From a bacterium (GTDB taxonomy: Bacteria; Planctomycetota; Planctomycetia; Kolteriales; Kolteriaceae), in the NCBI GenBank assembly GCA_019753235.1, contig JAIELF010000037.1:1-64000 (forward strand): 64,000 nucleotides of DNA. The letters are read 5' to 3'. This document shows positions 17,376-27,039 of the stretch, one piece after another (the first letter of the stretch is position 1; every line of letters starts with the position of its first letter). The notes beneath the pieces were generated by a model that did not search any database, had not been told where the DNA came from, and saw nothing but the letters and a program-made list of their open reading frames with translations. The position numbers and the translations under genes are program-made.

Positions 17376-19811
17376 TTACGGACGGGGGATTTGTTCGAAG
17401 CCGACCGTGGGCCGAAAGGTGCGGACCTGGAAGCCTTCCCCTTCGAGCGTGACTTCAACTTCGCCGGCGGTGTCGGTGGCGAGTGTGCGGGCACCGCGCT
17501 CGCGGTAAACAGCAAGGGTATCGGATCGACGTCTTTCGACTCCTTGGCTGCTGACAACAAGTTTTGGCTGACACCACTGAGCGAACCGAGGGGTATTGCT
17601 GGCGGCCGACCCGTGGTGAGGCGCGATGAGGACGGCGGGAAAAATGGCCGGCAATTTCATGAGCCGATTCAATCCGTCAGATTCAACATCTCCGGTAAGA
17701 AGAATCGCCCGGCCATCCTCCTCGATCGACAGGACCAGACTGTCGGCATTGTCGTTACCCCCACGAAAGCCGATCGGTGGATGAAGGCAACGAACAATGG
17801 TCTGACCTATTTTCAGTGATTGACCAGCGTGCAACAGACGAATCGGAATCTGCCGGCGCCAAAGTTCATCGAGAATAAGTAGCGCGCCAGGCTCGGTGCT
17901 CTGGAGAAACGATGGTCCCAAGTAAACCTGATCGATCGCAAATCGGCGCGCGAGCCGGCCTAGGCCGTTGAAGTGGTCGATATCGGGATGCGAAAGAAAG
18001 ACGGCATCCAGGTGGCTGATCCGCTGATTCCAAAGCCAGGGTGCGACGACGCGATCGACAACCTCGGGGCCGGCGACGCTGCCGACATCAAAGAGGAGCG
18101 TTTGATTTTCCGTCGTTCGATAAATGCCGGCATTGCCATGGCCGACCGCGAGTTGATGATACCGGGCCGTGCCGATCGCTTGCGGGAGAAGTTCTCCGAT
18201 CAAACCAATCCCGAGCCAAGCAAGACAGAGCCCCACGTGGAACCGTCGGAGCGGCGCGAGCAAAGAAATGTTTCCTGGGATGATCCAAGGGAAAAGAAAG
18301 ATGGCATACCATCCGCCGACCCAGATCGGATGGGGGCCAGGAACGTAGAGACTTCCCCACTCGGCAGAGGCGGCCCATTTACTCAGTGTCGAGAGGAGCT
18401 GCATCGACGCTTCGAGAAGAGGCGCGAGCACGACCTCTGCGCCCGGCACAATCGCGAGCATCAAAAATGCCATGCCGATGCCCAGCGTCCATTCGGAAAG
18501 TGGCACCAGCGCCACCGACGCGAGCACGGAGATGGGCGAGAAGAGATGGAACTGGCTCGCCAATAGTGGCGCGGTGACCAGCCAAAGAACAATACATCCG
18601 ACGAGCAGTTGTTGAAATCGTTTCCCCAGGCGGCCAGCGAGCCCGATGGAAACGGAATCCTCCCGTGTTTCTGTGGGCGGACTGGGAAGCAACACCAGGA
18701 TGGCCATCGCACAAAGAAACGAAAGCTGCGGGCCGGTTCGAAAAAGATCACCTGGATCCAACAGGAGAATCGCGCAGGCGGACGCCGCTAAGACACTGAT
18801 GGGGTCGGCGGATCTCTTCCCGATGAACTGTCCCAAGACAAGAAGTGACGCCACCGCCGCCCGAATGGCAGGGGGATTAGCACCCGTGATGAGCGTGTAG
18901 ATCAGAACGAACGCCATGGTCGCCCAAGATCGCCAGGCGACCGAACGAACGACGATGCTGGCGAGCGACCAAAAAAGATGCGACACAAGCGCGACGTGCA
19001 ACCCACTCACGACGAGCACATGCACGGTGCCACTTTCGACGAATGGAAGGACGTCCGATGGCGCGAGTGCCGATCGAATGCCTAGCAAGAAAGCCTCGGC
19101 CAACGGAGCCGACGCACTCGAAAGGGAGGTGTGAATCGCCCGGCGGGCCCAGTCGCGAACCGCGTCTCGCACGTAACCCACGGTCATCCAAGAACCATGC
19201 CCGAGATCGGTCACGCTCCGTGTCTCTTCGGTAAAAAGAATGGCGCCGATGTGCTGATCACGAAGGAAGTCGGCATAGGCGGATTCGCCCCGATTGAGAG
19301 GTTCTCGCGGCCGAGCAAGCCAGCCGATCACTGAGAGATGACTCCCCGCTCGCCATGGGCCCGGCATGCCGGCCAGGTGAACGATGACCTGTCCGTTGAC
19401 GTTGTTGCTGGTTCCGACCAGTTCGGTCACGCGAAGCGTGAAGCGAGTTCGGACTTCTTCTTTCCGCGCGAGCGATGCCTCGGCCGGGTTTGGTTCCATT
19501 TGGATGACGTCGCCGACGACAATTCCCTTCAGTCGACACAGCTTGACCTGTTCGGAAGCAAAGCCGGCAATGTCGTCGACGTTCCAAAGTCGTTGACGGT
19601 CGGCATGCCAACCACCTCCGAGAGCGATCGTCGCCAGTAAGATCGCGAGGACTCGAACGGATTGAGAAATAATGGCAAGCAAGGTCAGCAAGATCCCGGC
19701 GAACGTCCAGCCCGCCAGGGGGAGAGGAAAGAGTCGGTCAGCGATCACCCCAAACGAAAGTGCCAAGGCGATCAGGACGAGGGCTCGGTGATGGTGAAGA
19801 GTTGGGTTCAC
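17376..19811 (-). CDS. comEC: ComEC/Rec2 DNA-uptake channel
   Basis: This 811-residue membrane protein has the full ComEC architecture: an N-terminal DUF4131 part with an OB-fold (about residues 60-190), a central competence domain with many transmembrane helices (about 220-520, including LVVSGLHVALVSHLF and LVTGANPPAIRA-like segments), and a C-terminal metallo-beta-lactamase domain with SHPDIDHFNG (near residue 600) and APHHGSAASN. ComEC forms the inner-membrane channel for transforming DNA. It is isolated from other competence genes here. The gene is followed by xylB on the same strand after 109 bases. Confidence 0.93.
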   Translation of the reverse strand: MNPTLHHHRALVLIALALSFGVIADRLFPLPLAGWTFAGILLTLLAIISQSVRVLAILLATIALGGGWHADRQRLWNVDDIAGFASEQVKLCRLKGIVVGDVIQMEPNPAEASLARKEEVRTRFTLRVTELVGTSNNVNGQVIVHLAGMPGPWRAGSHLSVIGWLARPREPLNRGESAYADFLRDQHIGAILFTEETRSVTDLGHGSWMTVGYVRDAVRDWARRAIHTSLSSASAPLAEAFLLGIRSALAPSDVLPFVESGTVHVLVVSGLHVALVSHLFWSLASIVVRSVAWRSWATMAFVLIYTLITGANPPAIRAAVASLLVLGQFIGKRSADPISVLAASACAILLLDPGDLFRTGPQLSFLCAMAILVLLPSPPTETREDSVSIGLAGRLGKRFQQLLVGCIVLWLVTAPLLASQFHLFSPISVLASVALVPLSEWTLGIGMAFLMLAIVPGAEVVLAPLLEASMQLLSTLSKWAASAEWGSLYVPGPHPIWVGGWYAIFLFPWIIPGNISLLAPLRRFHVGLCLAWLGIGLIGELLPQAIGTARYHQLAVGHGNAGIYRTTENQTLLFDVGSVAGPEVVDRVVAPWLWNQRISHLDAVFLSHPDIDHFNGLGRLARRFAIDQVYLGPSFLQSTEPGALLILDELWRRQIPIRLLHAGQSLKIGQTIVRCLHPPIGFRGGNDNADSLVLSIEEDGRAILLTGDVESDGLNRLMKLPAIFPAVLIAPHHGSAASNTPRFAQWCQPKLVVSSQGVERRRSDTLAVYRERGARTLATDTAGEVEVTLEGEGFQVRTFRPTVGFEQIPRP

Positions 19812-19859
19812 CGTTGCCGATCTTTCTGTGGATCGATGGCCGCCTCGCGGTCAAGCCGA

Positions 19860-21761
19860 TCAGGTATTGAACTCGAGGGCTTCCTCCCAGTGCTCCATCA
19901 GCCCCTTCAGCCTTCGTTCAAGTTGGGCCATCTCATCGGTGATGGCGGCCAATTTTTTGCCGTCGACATAGACAGCGGCATCCTGCGTCGATTGACGAAG
20001 TTCCTCCAACCGTTTCTCGGTCGTGCCGATCTCGGCCTCTATCTCGTGGGCCTTGCGGTAGGGGAATTTGCGTTTCTTCTTGGGGCCGGCTGGCGGCGGT
20101 GTCGATTTCGGCTTGGCCGACGCGGCCGACGCCTGCATCGCGGCCGCTTGCTCGGCCCGCAGCGTCTCGACGTAGCGATCGTAGTTGCCCGGGATTTGCC
20201 GAATTCGCTGAGATTCAAGTACGAGAAGTTTTTCGCAAACGGTGTTCAAAAAAGAACGGTCGTGGCTGACGACAATCACGGTACCTTCGTAGTCGACCAA
20301 GGCCTCTTCCAGCGATTGCACCGCCCAGAGGTCGAGATGATTGGTCGGCTCGTCCAGGATCAACACGTTGACTTCATGAGCACAAATCCGCGCGAGGGCG
20401 ACCCGGGTTCGCTGCCCTCCTGAAAGCGTCCGAATCTTTTGCTCACAGATGTCCGCTCCGATTCCGAACCGAGCGAGCAAACCCCGGAAGGTCTCCTCTT
20501 TCTCGGTCGGTTTCCAAGCAGGTCGGACTGCATCAAGACAAGTGTCGGTCGGATCGAGGTCGTCGACCTCTTGCCGTAGGTAGCCGACACGAACATTGTG
20601 ACCGAGCTTGACCTTTCCTTTTGTAGGGGGCTCTTCACCCAGCAAGACACGGAGCATCGTCGTCTTGCCCGCGCCGTTGGGGCCAATCATCCCGATCCGC
20701 TCGCCCCGTTCAATTTCGAGATCGACGTTGTCAAAAAGGAGATTCGCGCCGAACGCCTTTTGCAGGCCGCGAGCCGAGGCAACGATATCGCCCGATCGGC
20801 TAGGCTCGCCGAAAAAGATGGGCGGAGCATCGAGATCGCGGATCCGCTCGATCTCGTTCTTCGCCATTTTGCCGATCATTTTTTCGCGAGATTTTGCCTG
20901 CTTGGAAAGTTGCCCTGCTTTGTTGCGACGGACGAAATCCTCGAGCCGAGCGATCTCGGTCTCCTGTCGTTGGGCGAGCCGTTCGTTGACCTTTTGTCGC
21001 TCTTTTCGAAGGTGAACATACTGCGAGTAACTTCCAGGATACTCGGTCAGCTTGCCCCCTTGCAGTTCCCAGATTTTGGTCACGGTTTTGTCGAGAAAGT
21101 ACCGGTCGTGGCTGACGATGATCATCGCTGTCTTTTGTCGAGCCAGATACTCTTCCAACCACTGCGTGGTGGTGATATCCAAATGGTTGGTAGGCTCATC
21201 GAGAAGCATCAAGTCCGGCGACTGTAACAACAGCCCCGCCAAAAGCGCTCGGCGTTGTTGGCCACCGCTTAGTGAGGTAATCTCCCGTTCAAATTGCTCC
21301 TCCTTAAAGGCGAGCCCGAAGAGGACCTCTTCGACCCGGTGCTCGAAATCGAAACCTCCGTGGGCATGAAGCTGGTCTTGACGATCAGAATAAACTCGCT
21401 CGGCAGCACGCCGTTCTTCATCGTTGGTGGCGTGGGCCATTTTTTGCCCCGCGTCGACCATCTCTTGATACCAACCTTCGAGATAGCTCATCCCTGAGCG
21501 AACCTCTTCCATCAGGGTTCGGCCAGGGGAGGCTTCGCGAAACTGTTTCAAATAGGCAACCGATGCCGTCGGATGGCGGTAGGCTTGGCCCGTATCGGGT
21601 TTGTCCTCGCCCGCCAGCAATTTCAACAGCGTCGTCTTGCCGACACCGTTGGGACCAACTAGCCCGATCCGTTCGCCCGATTCCACCTGGGCGCAAAGAT
21701 CATCGAAAATGGTCTCTGACGCGTAGTGGCGAGAGACATGGTCCAACCGTGAGACAATCAT
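19860..21761 (-). CDS. ABC-F family ATPase (Uup-like)
   Basis: This 633-residue soluble protein has two ABC ATPase domains without membrane segments. The first has GPNGVGKTT and the signature LSGGQQRRALLAG, the second GPNGAGKTT and LSGGQRTRVALARI; each is followed by LDEPTNHLD. Between them is a charged linker (about residues 240-320) and at the end a coiled coil (about 560-630, AEIGTTEKRLEELRQ) as in Uup. ABC-F proteins act on ribosomes or, for Uup, are also linked to precise transposon excision; an exact role is not predictable. The longest frame starts at 21842, but the conserved N terminus is MIVSRLDHVSRHY at 21761. Confidence 0.9.
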   Translation of the reverse strand: MIVSRLDHVSRHYASETIFDDLCAQVESGERIGLVGPNGVGKTTLLKLLAGEDKPDTGQAYRHPTASVAYLKQFREASPGRTLMEEVRSGMSYLEGWYQEMVDAGQKMAHATNDEERRAAERVYSDRQDQLHAHGGFDFEHRVEEVLFGLAFKEEQFEREITSLSGGQQRRALLAGLLLQSPDLMLLDEPTNHLDITTTQWLEEYLARQKTAMIIVSHDRYFLDKTVTKIWELQGGKLTEYPGSYSQYVHLRKERQKVNERLAQRQETEIARLEDFVRRNKAGQLSKQAKSREKMIGKMAKNEIERIRDLDAPPIFFGEPSRSGDIVASARGLQKAFGANLLFDNVDLEIERGERIGMIGPNGAGKTTMLRVLLGEEPPTKGKVKLGHNVRVGYLRQEVDDLDPTDTCLDAVRPAWKPTEKEETFRGLLARFGIGADICEQKIRTLSGGQRTRVALARICAHEVNVLILDEPTNHLDLWAVQSLEEALVDYEGTVIVVSHDRSFLNTVCEKLLVLESQRIRQIPGNYDRYVETLRAEQAAAMQASAASAKPKSTPPPAGPKKKRKFPYRKAHEIEAEIGTTEKRLEELRQSTQDAAVYVDGKKLAAITDEMAQLERRLKGLMEHWEEALEFNT

Positions 21762-21875
21762 GCGATCGTTTCTATCAAGCGGCCGGCCTATCGAAAAAGA
21801 AGTCTCTGAGAGGAGACAATCGGCAAGCGAATCCGTCGGCACCAGAATGAACGTTAAAAATGATAGTCAGCAATG

Positions 21876-22457
21876 TCACGCCGCACGACTGGCCGCTCGA
21901 GAAGACCAAACATCGGCCGCGGTCCGAATCGGTTGGCCCTGTTTGTCGACTCGGCCCTGGACTCGTGCCGGATTGCCATACGCCAGCGAGAAAGCGGGGA
22001 TGCTCTCTGTCACAATCGCGCCGGCGCCGATCATGCAGTAAGCCCCGATTTCCACGCCCGGCAGAATCACCGCGCCCGATCCAATACTCGCCCCCCGGCG
22101 AATGAACGTGCGTGGATGAACCGAAAGATGAATTTTGCTTCGCGGATAGGGGTCGTTGCAAAAAGAGACGTTGGGGCCGATGAATACATCATCTTCGATC
22201 ACAACGCCATTCCAGAGATAGACCCCGCACTTCAGCGTCACGCGGTCCCCCACCACCGAACCTTTCTCCAGGAAAGTATGGTCGCAAATGTTGCAGTCTC
22301 GCCCGACAATCGCGCCGGCGGCGACGTGCGCGAATGCCCAGATCCGTGTTCCCGAACCGACTCGGTTCGACTCGACGATCGCGGCCGGATGAATCCACGC
22401 GGGTGAGGGAGACGCGGTATCGGCCGACAGCAATAGATCTGGATCATGGATAAACAT
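21876..22457 (-). CDS. Sugar-nucleotide N-acetyltransferase (WbpD/FdtC/QdtC type)
   Basis: This 193-residue protein has a left-handed beta-helix of hexapeptide repeats (GSGTRIWAFAHV, GRDCNICDHTFLEKGSVVGDRV and so on) from about residue 20 to 150 and a C-terminal NPAR element, as in the WbpD/FdtC/QdtC family that acetylates a 3-amino-sugar nucleotide with acetyl-CoA. The catalytic asparagine/histidine region is visible as ICDHTFLEKG and NDPYPR. AGGAGAGAG precedes the ATG at 22457, whereas the longer frame to 22607 crosses the probable promoter of the divergent sigma factor. The aminotransferase and cupin at 59-60.7 kb are plausible partners in making an acetamido sugar for the surface glycan. 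Confidence 0.82.
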   Translation of the reverse strand: MFIHDPDLLLSADTASPSPAWIHPAAIVESNRVGSGTRIWAFAHVAAGAIVGRDCNICDHTFLEKGSVVGDRVTLKCGVYLWNGVVIEDDVFIGPNVSFCNDPYPRSKIHLSVHPRTFIRRGASIGSGAVILPGVEIGAYCMIGAGAIVTESIPAFSLAYGNPARVQGRVDKQGQPIRTAADVWSSRAASRAA

Positions 22458-22574
22458 CACTCTCTCCTGACCTCGACCCTGAACCTCGGAGTCTACCTCG
22501 GTATGCTCGGTCAATGACCCTGGATCTAACCCCATAACTGGTATGGAACAAGGTCTATTTGTCGGATGTTTTGG

Positions 22575-22602
22575 TTGACGGAGTAGCGAAGCTCGATAAA
22601 CT
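22575..22602 (+). promoter_or_regulatory. Candidate sigma-70 promoter of the sigma-factor gene
   Basis: TTGACG at 22575-22580 and TAAACT at 22597-22602 are separated by 16 bases, which fits a housekeeping-type promoter 50 bases upstream of the sigma-factor start at 22653. Planctomycete promoter consensus is less well known than that of E. coli, so this is tentative. Confidence 0.4.
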
Positions 22603-22652
22603 AGCACTGCTATTGTACTCTTTCATCAACGCCCAGCGGGGAGTAGGACGCG

Positions 22653-23612
22653 GTGGAAAGTGCTGCTGAACACGCGAACTGGGAAGAGAACGCTCGGCTT
22701 CTTCGCCCGGCCGAGGAATTTGAGTTAGTGAGCCAGTTGTGTCACATTCGCGAGCGAATTGAACAGCGCGTTCGGCCTCTGGTCGAGAAGATCGCCACCG
22801 CGGACGATCGGACCGAGCATTTTGACCAAATCATGACGATCTATTCAGGTATTCGAAATGTTCCGCAGGCGACACGACGCTGGGTCGCTCGGCAGATGAA
22901 GGATTACGCTCGGATCAAGCATCGCTTGGTGGTCTGTAACTTGGCATGGGTAACGAAACTCTCGCGAGTTCATCGATCGACATCGATGATTGCGGAGGAA
23001 GATCTTTTTCAAGAAGGTGTTTGTGGCTTACTCAAGGCGATCGATCGTTTTGAAGCGTCGCGTGGCCTGCGACTGATGACGTATGCGACTTGGTACATCC
23101 GCGAGGCGATGCAGCAGATCCGAGCTCGACAGAGTCATTTCGTTTCGCTTTCTGCCCATGATCAAACTCTTCTGGGTCAGCTCGAGAATCTGCGAACCGA
23201 ACATCAACATGTCCACAGTCGATTACCGTCGGCAATCGAGCTTTCCAAGAAGACGATGAGGCCGGCGAAAATGATCGCGCGTCTTCAGTCGGCATCCGCC
23301 GGCGTGGTCAGCATCGATCGCGCGGGCGAGGAAGGGGGGCTTCCGATCGCGGTGGCCGACCCCGTCGAGGAATTCGATCGGATGGATCACCTGAAAGGGA
23401 CCGTCGAAGGTTTGCTGGTGACTCTTTCGTCGCGCGAGCGTCACGTGGTGATGCGTCGCTTTGGGCTGGATGGTGGCACACCGGTTTCGCTGGAAGCGCT
23501 CGGTCTATCGATGCAGGTCAGCAAAGAACGCGTCCGCCAACTTCAACGACAAGCCATCAAGCGATTGCAACAGGTCGCCCTTCAGCGTGGCGTCGAACCC
23601 TTGCCCGCATAA
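22653..23612 (+). CDS. RNA polymerase sigma-70 family factor (RpoD/RpoS-like)
   Basis: This 319-residue protein is a group 2-like sigma factor. Region 2 is visible at about residues 85-160 (VVCNLAWVTKLS, EEDLFQEGVCGLLKAIDRFE, MTYATWYIREAMQQIR), a weak region 3 follows, and region 4 closes the protein (LSSRERHVVMRRFGL, then VSLEALGLSMQVSKERVRQLQRQA). It lacks the long region 1.1 and non-conserved insert of housekeeping RpoD, so it probably serves an alternative regulon. The GTG start at 22653 has GGGGAGTAGG before it. It is divergent from the acetyltransferase gene and upstream of the polysaccharide ABC exporter gene; whether it controls them is unknown. Confidence 0.88.
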   Translation: MESAAEHANWEENARLLRPAEEFELVSQLCHIRERIEQRVRPLVEKIATADDRTEHFDQIMTIYSGIRNVPQATRRWVARQMKDYARIKHRLVVCNLAWVTKLSRVHRSTSMIAEEDLFQEGVCGLLKAIDRFEASRGLRLMTYATWYIREAMQQIRARQSHFVSLSAHDQTLLGQLENLRTEHQHVHSRLPSAIELSKKTMRPAKMIARLQSASAGVVSIDRAGEEGGLPIAVADPVEEFDRMDHLKGTVEGLLVTLSSRERHVVMRRFGLDGGTPVSLEALGLSMQVSKERVRQLQRQAIKRLQQVALQRGVEPLPA

Positions 23613-23931
23613 TTCGGTTTCCATTCGAGCCATCGACGGGAAAGTGCTGACTTCGGAAACAGGCGTCCCGTCCCTTCCAGATGGGGGCCTTTTGACGTCT
23701 TGTACTCTTCTTCGAAGGTTCCTCATCTCCGCTTTTGCTAATTGATAGATATTTTGTGTAAAAATAGGGAGAATGGTTTCGAGCGACTGGGGAAGCATCC
23801 CCTGGGGTGATCCCGTTTGACATAGGATGGAGAGAGTCGGCCGCTTAATGCTGGGTGCCGCGCGGGACGCGTGTTCGTCGGCCCGATAGGAATCTCCCTT
23901 TCTCCCATTCCCGAATGGATCGTCAACAACG
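23613..23931. other. Intergenic region before the ABC exporter ATPase gene
   Basis: This 319-base region contains an A+T-rich patch (TTGCTA, 17 bases, then TGTAAAAAT around 23733-23770) that could be the promoter of the gene at 23932. No terminator with a T-run was recognised after the sigma-factor gene. Confidence 0.35.
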
Positions 23932-25515
23932 ATGACGCAGCCGGTCTTGATCCGCGCCGAAAACGTTTCTAAGCGCTTTAGCCGAAGCGTCCGTCACACC
24001 GTTTGGAATACCTTTCAAGATATTGCTCAACAGTTGACGGGGACGGCCATCGTCCCGAAGCTTCGACCGGGAGAATTCTGGGCGCTCCAGGATATCTCCT
24101 TCAAGGTTCGAAAAGCGGAGTCGGTCGCGGTGATTGGCGACAACGGCGCCGGCAAAAGTACGCTCATCAAACTTCTCATGCGGCGAATGCTCCCGACGTC
24201 GGGGATCGTCGAAACCACGGGCGCCATCAGCGCCCTCACGGTGCTGGGTCTCGGCTTCGATCCCGTGATGAGCGGCCGCGAGAACATCATTCTCAATGCA
24301 GCCACACTGGGGCTTTCGCGATCTCAAACGCTCAAGGTGCTCGACGACATCATCGACTTTGCCGAGCTTCGCGAGTTCATCGATACACCGATTCAAACTT
24401 ACAGTTCCGGAATGAAGTCTCGGCTTGGGTATGCCGTGGCGGCCCATGTTAATCCCGACGTGCTGCTGCTCGATGAAGTCCTTGCGGTCGGCGATATTCG
24501 CTTTCGGCGCAAGTGTCGTCGTCACATTAAGAACTTCATCGACGCAGGGGGGACGACGCTGCTTGTGACGCATGACTTGCAAGCGGTGCAAACGATCTGC
24601 ACCCGCTGCCTCGTGCTGGAAAAGGGTCGGCTTGTTTTCGATGGTTCCCCAACCGAGGGGATTCATTTTTATCTCGAGTCGCAGCTCGATGCCTCGGAAG
24701 ACGATCCTCACGGAGCCGAGAAACTCCGTGTGCCGGCCCTCCCCATTCCGCTGCTCCCTGATGATCCTCCCAAGGTCCCCGCCGTCGAGCCTATTAGAGA
24801 AGTACCTATTTCCGAAGCGGTCGACCTGCCGACCGAGATTCGAACCGAGATACCGAACGATTCGACTTTTGAGAGCACGTCGACTCCGGATGAGCCTGAG
24901 GTCGAACCTTTGATCGCGGAACCGACGGCGGATGATCGTCCGGAAACGGACCTTGTTGCAGTGTCGGCCGAGCCTTTGCCATTTCCTGATGAGGATTTGC
25001 CGAGCGAAGAGGACCAGCTCGCGCGACCGGATCCCGAGCCCGTGATGGTAGAGGAAGAGATTCCGGGCATGGCGAAGGGGTCGGTCGTGATCGAATCTCT
25101 TTCCATCGAGGCTTTGGATGGCAAGCATCTTCGGACAGCTCACCCGGTCGAACTGGTGATGCGGTATCGCTCGGAGATCCGCATCCCGCATGTTGCTTGG
25201 GGGTTTTCGATCGTCACCGAGGATTCTCTTGTCAGTATCGGGACCTTTATTGAAGGTTACTCCGCCCGAAAGTACGACCTGTTGCCGGGCAGGCATACGT
25301 TCCGAATTCGTGTCGAACGATTTCCATTGCACGCGGGGAGATACGGATTGAGGGCGGGGATCGGCGAGGTCGATACGGGGGCGGCGATCGTGCAAAAAGG
25401 CTGGGAGGACGAGCCGATCATTTTTACCGTCCGAAGCGATCCCTCTCCAGAGAACAGCATGCATGCGGGCATGAATGATCTCATCGTTTTGGAAGGACAA
25501 CCGAGTGCCGATTGA
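23932..25515 (+). CDS. wzt: Polysaccharide ABC exporter ATPase (Wzt-like) with acidic linker and C-terminal carbohydrate domain
   Basis: This 527-residue protein couples ATP hydrolysis to export of an O-antigen-like or teichoic-acid-like polymer. The ATPase domain (1-250) has Walker A GDNGAGKST (69-77), signature YSSGMKSRLG, Walker B DVLLLDEVLAVGD and the late histidine VTHD. It is followed by an unusual linker of about 120 residues (about 255-375) very rich in E, P and D, and by a C-terminal beta-sandwich (about 380-527) resembling the Wzt carbohydrate-binding domain that recognises the polymer end. The matching permease gene is convergent (53-base gap) rather than in the same operon. The sequence continues to a natural stop. 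Confidence 0.88.
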   Translation: MTQPVLIRAENVSKRFSRSVRHTVWNTFQDIAQQLTGTAIVPKLRPGEFWALQDISFKVRKAESVAVIGDNGAGKSTLIKLLMRRMLPTSGIVETTGAISALTVLGLGFDPVMSGRENIILNAATLGLSRSQTLKVLDDIIDFAELREFIDTPIQTYSSGMKSRLGYAVAAHVNPDVLLLDEVLAVGDIRFRRKCRRHIKNFIDAGGTTLLVTHDLQAVQTICTRCLVLEKGRLVFDGSPTEGIHFYLESQLDASEDDPHGAEKLRVPALPIPLLPDDPPKVPAVEPIREVPISEAVDLPTEIRTEIPNDSTFESTSTPDEPEVEPLIAEPTADDRPETDLVAVSAEPLPFPDEDLPSEEDQLARPDPEPVMVEEEIPGMAKGSVVIESLSIEALDGKHLRTAHPVELVMRYRSEIRIPHVAWGFSIVTEDSLVSIGTFIEGYSARKYDLLPGRHTFRIRVERFPLHAGRYGLRAGIGEVDTGAAIVQKGWEDEPIIFTVRSDPSPENSMHAGMNDLIVLEGQPSAD

Positions 25516-25567
25516 GATTCAACGAGAATAGAGTCGGCCATCGGCCGAGCTTCGAAAGGAGCGGCCA

Positions 25568-26440
25568 TCACACGTTGGCTTGATCCAGCAGCAACGGCAA
25601 GGTCGAGCGAAAAAAGACGCAGCCGAACACAAACACGATCATCGTCACGAAGACCATGATGGCTAGGCCGATCGGCATCGTGATTGCTCCCGTGGTGAGA
25701 AGTTCGCGCGTGGCCGACAGTAGGGGCGTAACCGGGTTGATTCGAACGATCCACGCAGCCCAGCCCTCGCGCGGGACCGGCACGATGACCGGTGTCAGGA
25801 ACAACCAGAACGTGGTAACGGGCGTGATGGCGGCCCCTACATCGCGATAAAAAATATTAAGCGGCGCGAGCACCAGGCCGATCCCCATTCCGAATAAAAC
25901 CAGCAAAAGGAGTGTCACGGGCGCGAACAGGATCCAGGGGGTGAATGGGATTTGGTACCACAGCATCGCGAATGCGATCAGGATCAGCTTAACACCAAAC
26001 CCGAACAAGATTTCACCGAACTTCGCGAGGATGATGGCTTCCGAGGGAACCGAACTGCGGGCGATCGTCCCGAGCTCGGCCCGTAACCCCATGATCGGAG
26101 CCTGAATCGATTCGACGAATGTTTGCCAAAGCATCAGGCTGATTAAGACGAACGGGGCATACGGTAGTGCCATGTCTTTAGGGAGTGTGATGATCCGAGC
26201 ATGTTCGATCATCGTCGCCCAAGCGGCAATCACGAGCGCGGGAAGAAACGCCAACAGAACGCCGAGCAAGCTTTGTCGGTATTCCCTCGCGATGTCGCGA
26301 GCGAAGATCTCGCGGGCCAAATGCCGACTGCGCCACATGTCGTACGCCATCGGTCGAAGCAGGCCAAGCCAACGATTCACCAGCCCGCGGATTGTGAGAC
26401 CGGCCGGCCGCGCCGTCGTTGTTGCGGTGCCGGTTTTCAT
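25568..26440 (-). CDS. wzm: Polysaccharide ABC exporter permease (Wzm-like)
   Basis: This 290-residue integral membrane protein belongs to the ABC-2 type permease family. It has an N-terminal cytosolic helix with RDIAREYRQSLLG (near residue 48), six predicted membrane segments (near 58-78, 92-110, 142-165, 172-195, 203-222 and 258-280), and the conserved NIFYRDVG element near 205. It forms the membrane channel with the Wzt-like ATPase encoded convergently next door. The start ATG at 26440 has TCCCTC (GAGGGA) just before it on the minus strand. Confidence 0.88.
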   Translation of the reverse strand: MKTGTATTTARPAGLTIRGLVNRWLGLLRPMAYDMWRSRHLAREIFARDIAREYRQSLLGVLLAFLPALVIAAWATMIEHARIITLPKDMALPYAPFVLISLMLWQTFVESIQAPIMGLRAELGTIARSSVPSEAIILAKFGEILFGFGVKLILIAFAMLWYQIPFTPWILFAPVTLLLLVLFGMGIGLVLAPLNIFYRDVGAAITPVTTFWLFLTPVIVPVPREGWAAWIVRINPVTPLLSATRELLTTGAITMPIGLAIMVFVTMIVFVFGCVFFRSTLPLLLDQANV

Positions 26441-27039
26441 TGAGGGAACCCTGCTTTCATTAAAGTCTTGGAATCAGATAGGGCGGAAAGATCCTAACCG
26501 CTTGGAAACTATCGGGACGCGACGCCATCAACCCGAATTCTACTGATACGCACCAAGCAAAAGCCGCCCGCCGCGGCAGAAAGGGGGCGAATTCGCTTGC
26601 GAAACGACCCCGGTGATTCGGTCACCGGCGGCTTTTCCTGCGCGAACATCAATAGTTTACACCGGTGAGAAAGAGGAGTCGACGGATTCGTCGGGCGGCC
26701 CGAGAGTTCTCCAATCTCATCTCGATTCTTACTCGGTTCGAGAAACCTTAACTCCTCGCCTTGCGACGAACAGCCGCTTTCGACCCCGAATAGTACCGCG
26801 AATGGTGCCGGCCGGCCCAACCCTTTCGATGACTTTCCATTGGCCCTGTTTTTAGGTGCTCAAGATGATCGACGAGAAGCAGCAGAACATTGCCGCGGGC
26901 AAGCAGGGCTCGGCGAGGCGGGGACTCTGCTGGTATACTCTCAGCGAAGGGGAACGGGTGGCCGGCGCTCGCGTCTGTGAGAGATGATGGAGATGCGGGG
27001 TCACGGATTGTTCCTGAAGTTGTTCTGCCGCGGGAGGCG
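26441..27039. other. Divergent intergenic region with structured element
   Basis: These 600 bases lie between the divergent permease and triple-PhyH genes. They hold the compact hairpin element at 26559-26636 and no supported gene. An open frame extends the PhyH gene back to 26890 but this part shows no conservation pattern and no ribosome-binding site. Confidence 0.45.
26559..26636. ncRNA. Structured element of nested hairpins, possible leader RNA or terminator
   Basis: AAAAGCCGCC (26559-26568) pairs with GGCGGCTTTT (26627-26636) and encloses a near-perfect hairpin, CCGGTGA (26610-26616) with TCACCGG (26622-26628, sharing two bases with the outer arm) around a TTCGG loop, plus GAATTCGC/TTGCGAAA pairing at 26589-26605. 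The two inner and outer pairings compete. It is upstream of both divergent genes, where a terminator is not needed, so a structured leader or small RNA is possible, but this is inferred only from base pairing. Confidence 0.4.

Noticed and set aside
23923-25500. 525-codon open frame antisense to the Wzt-like gene
   Set aside because: Rich in R, H, D and Q without any motif, and fully overlapped by a convincing ATPase gene.
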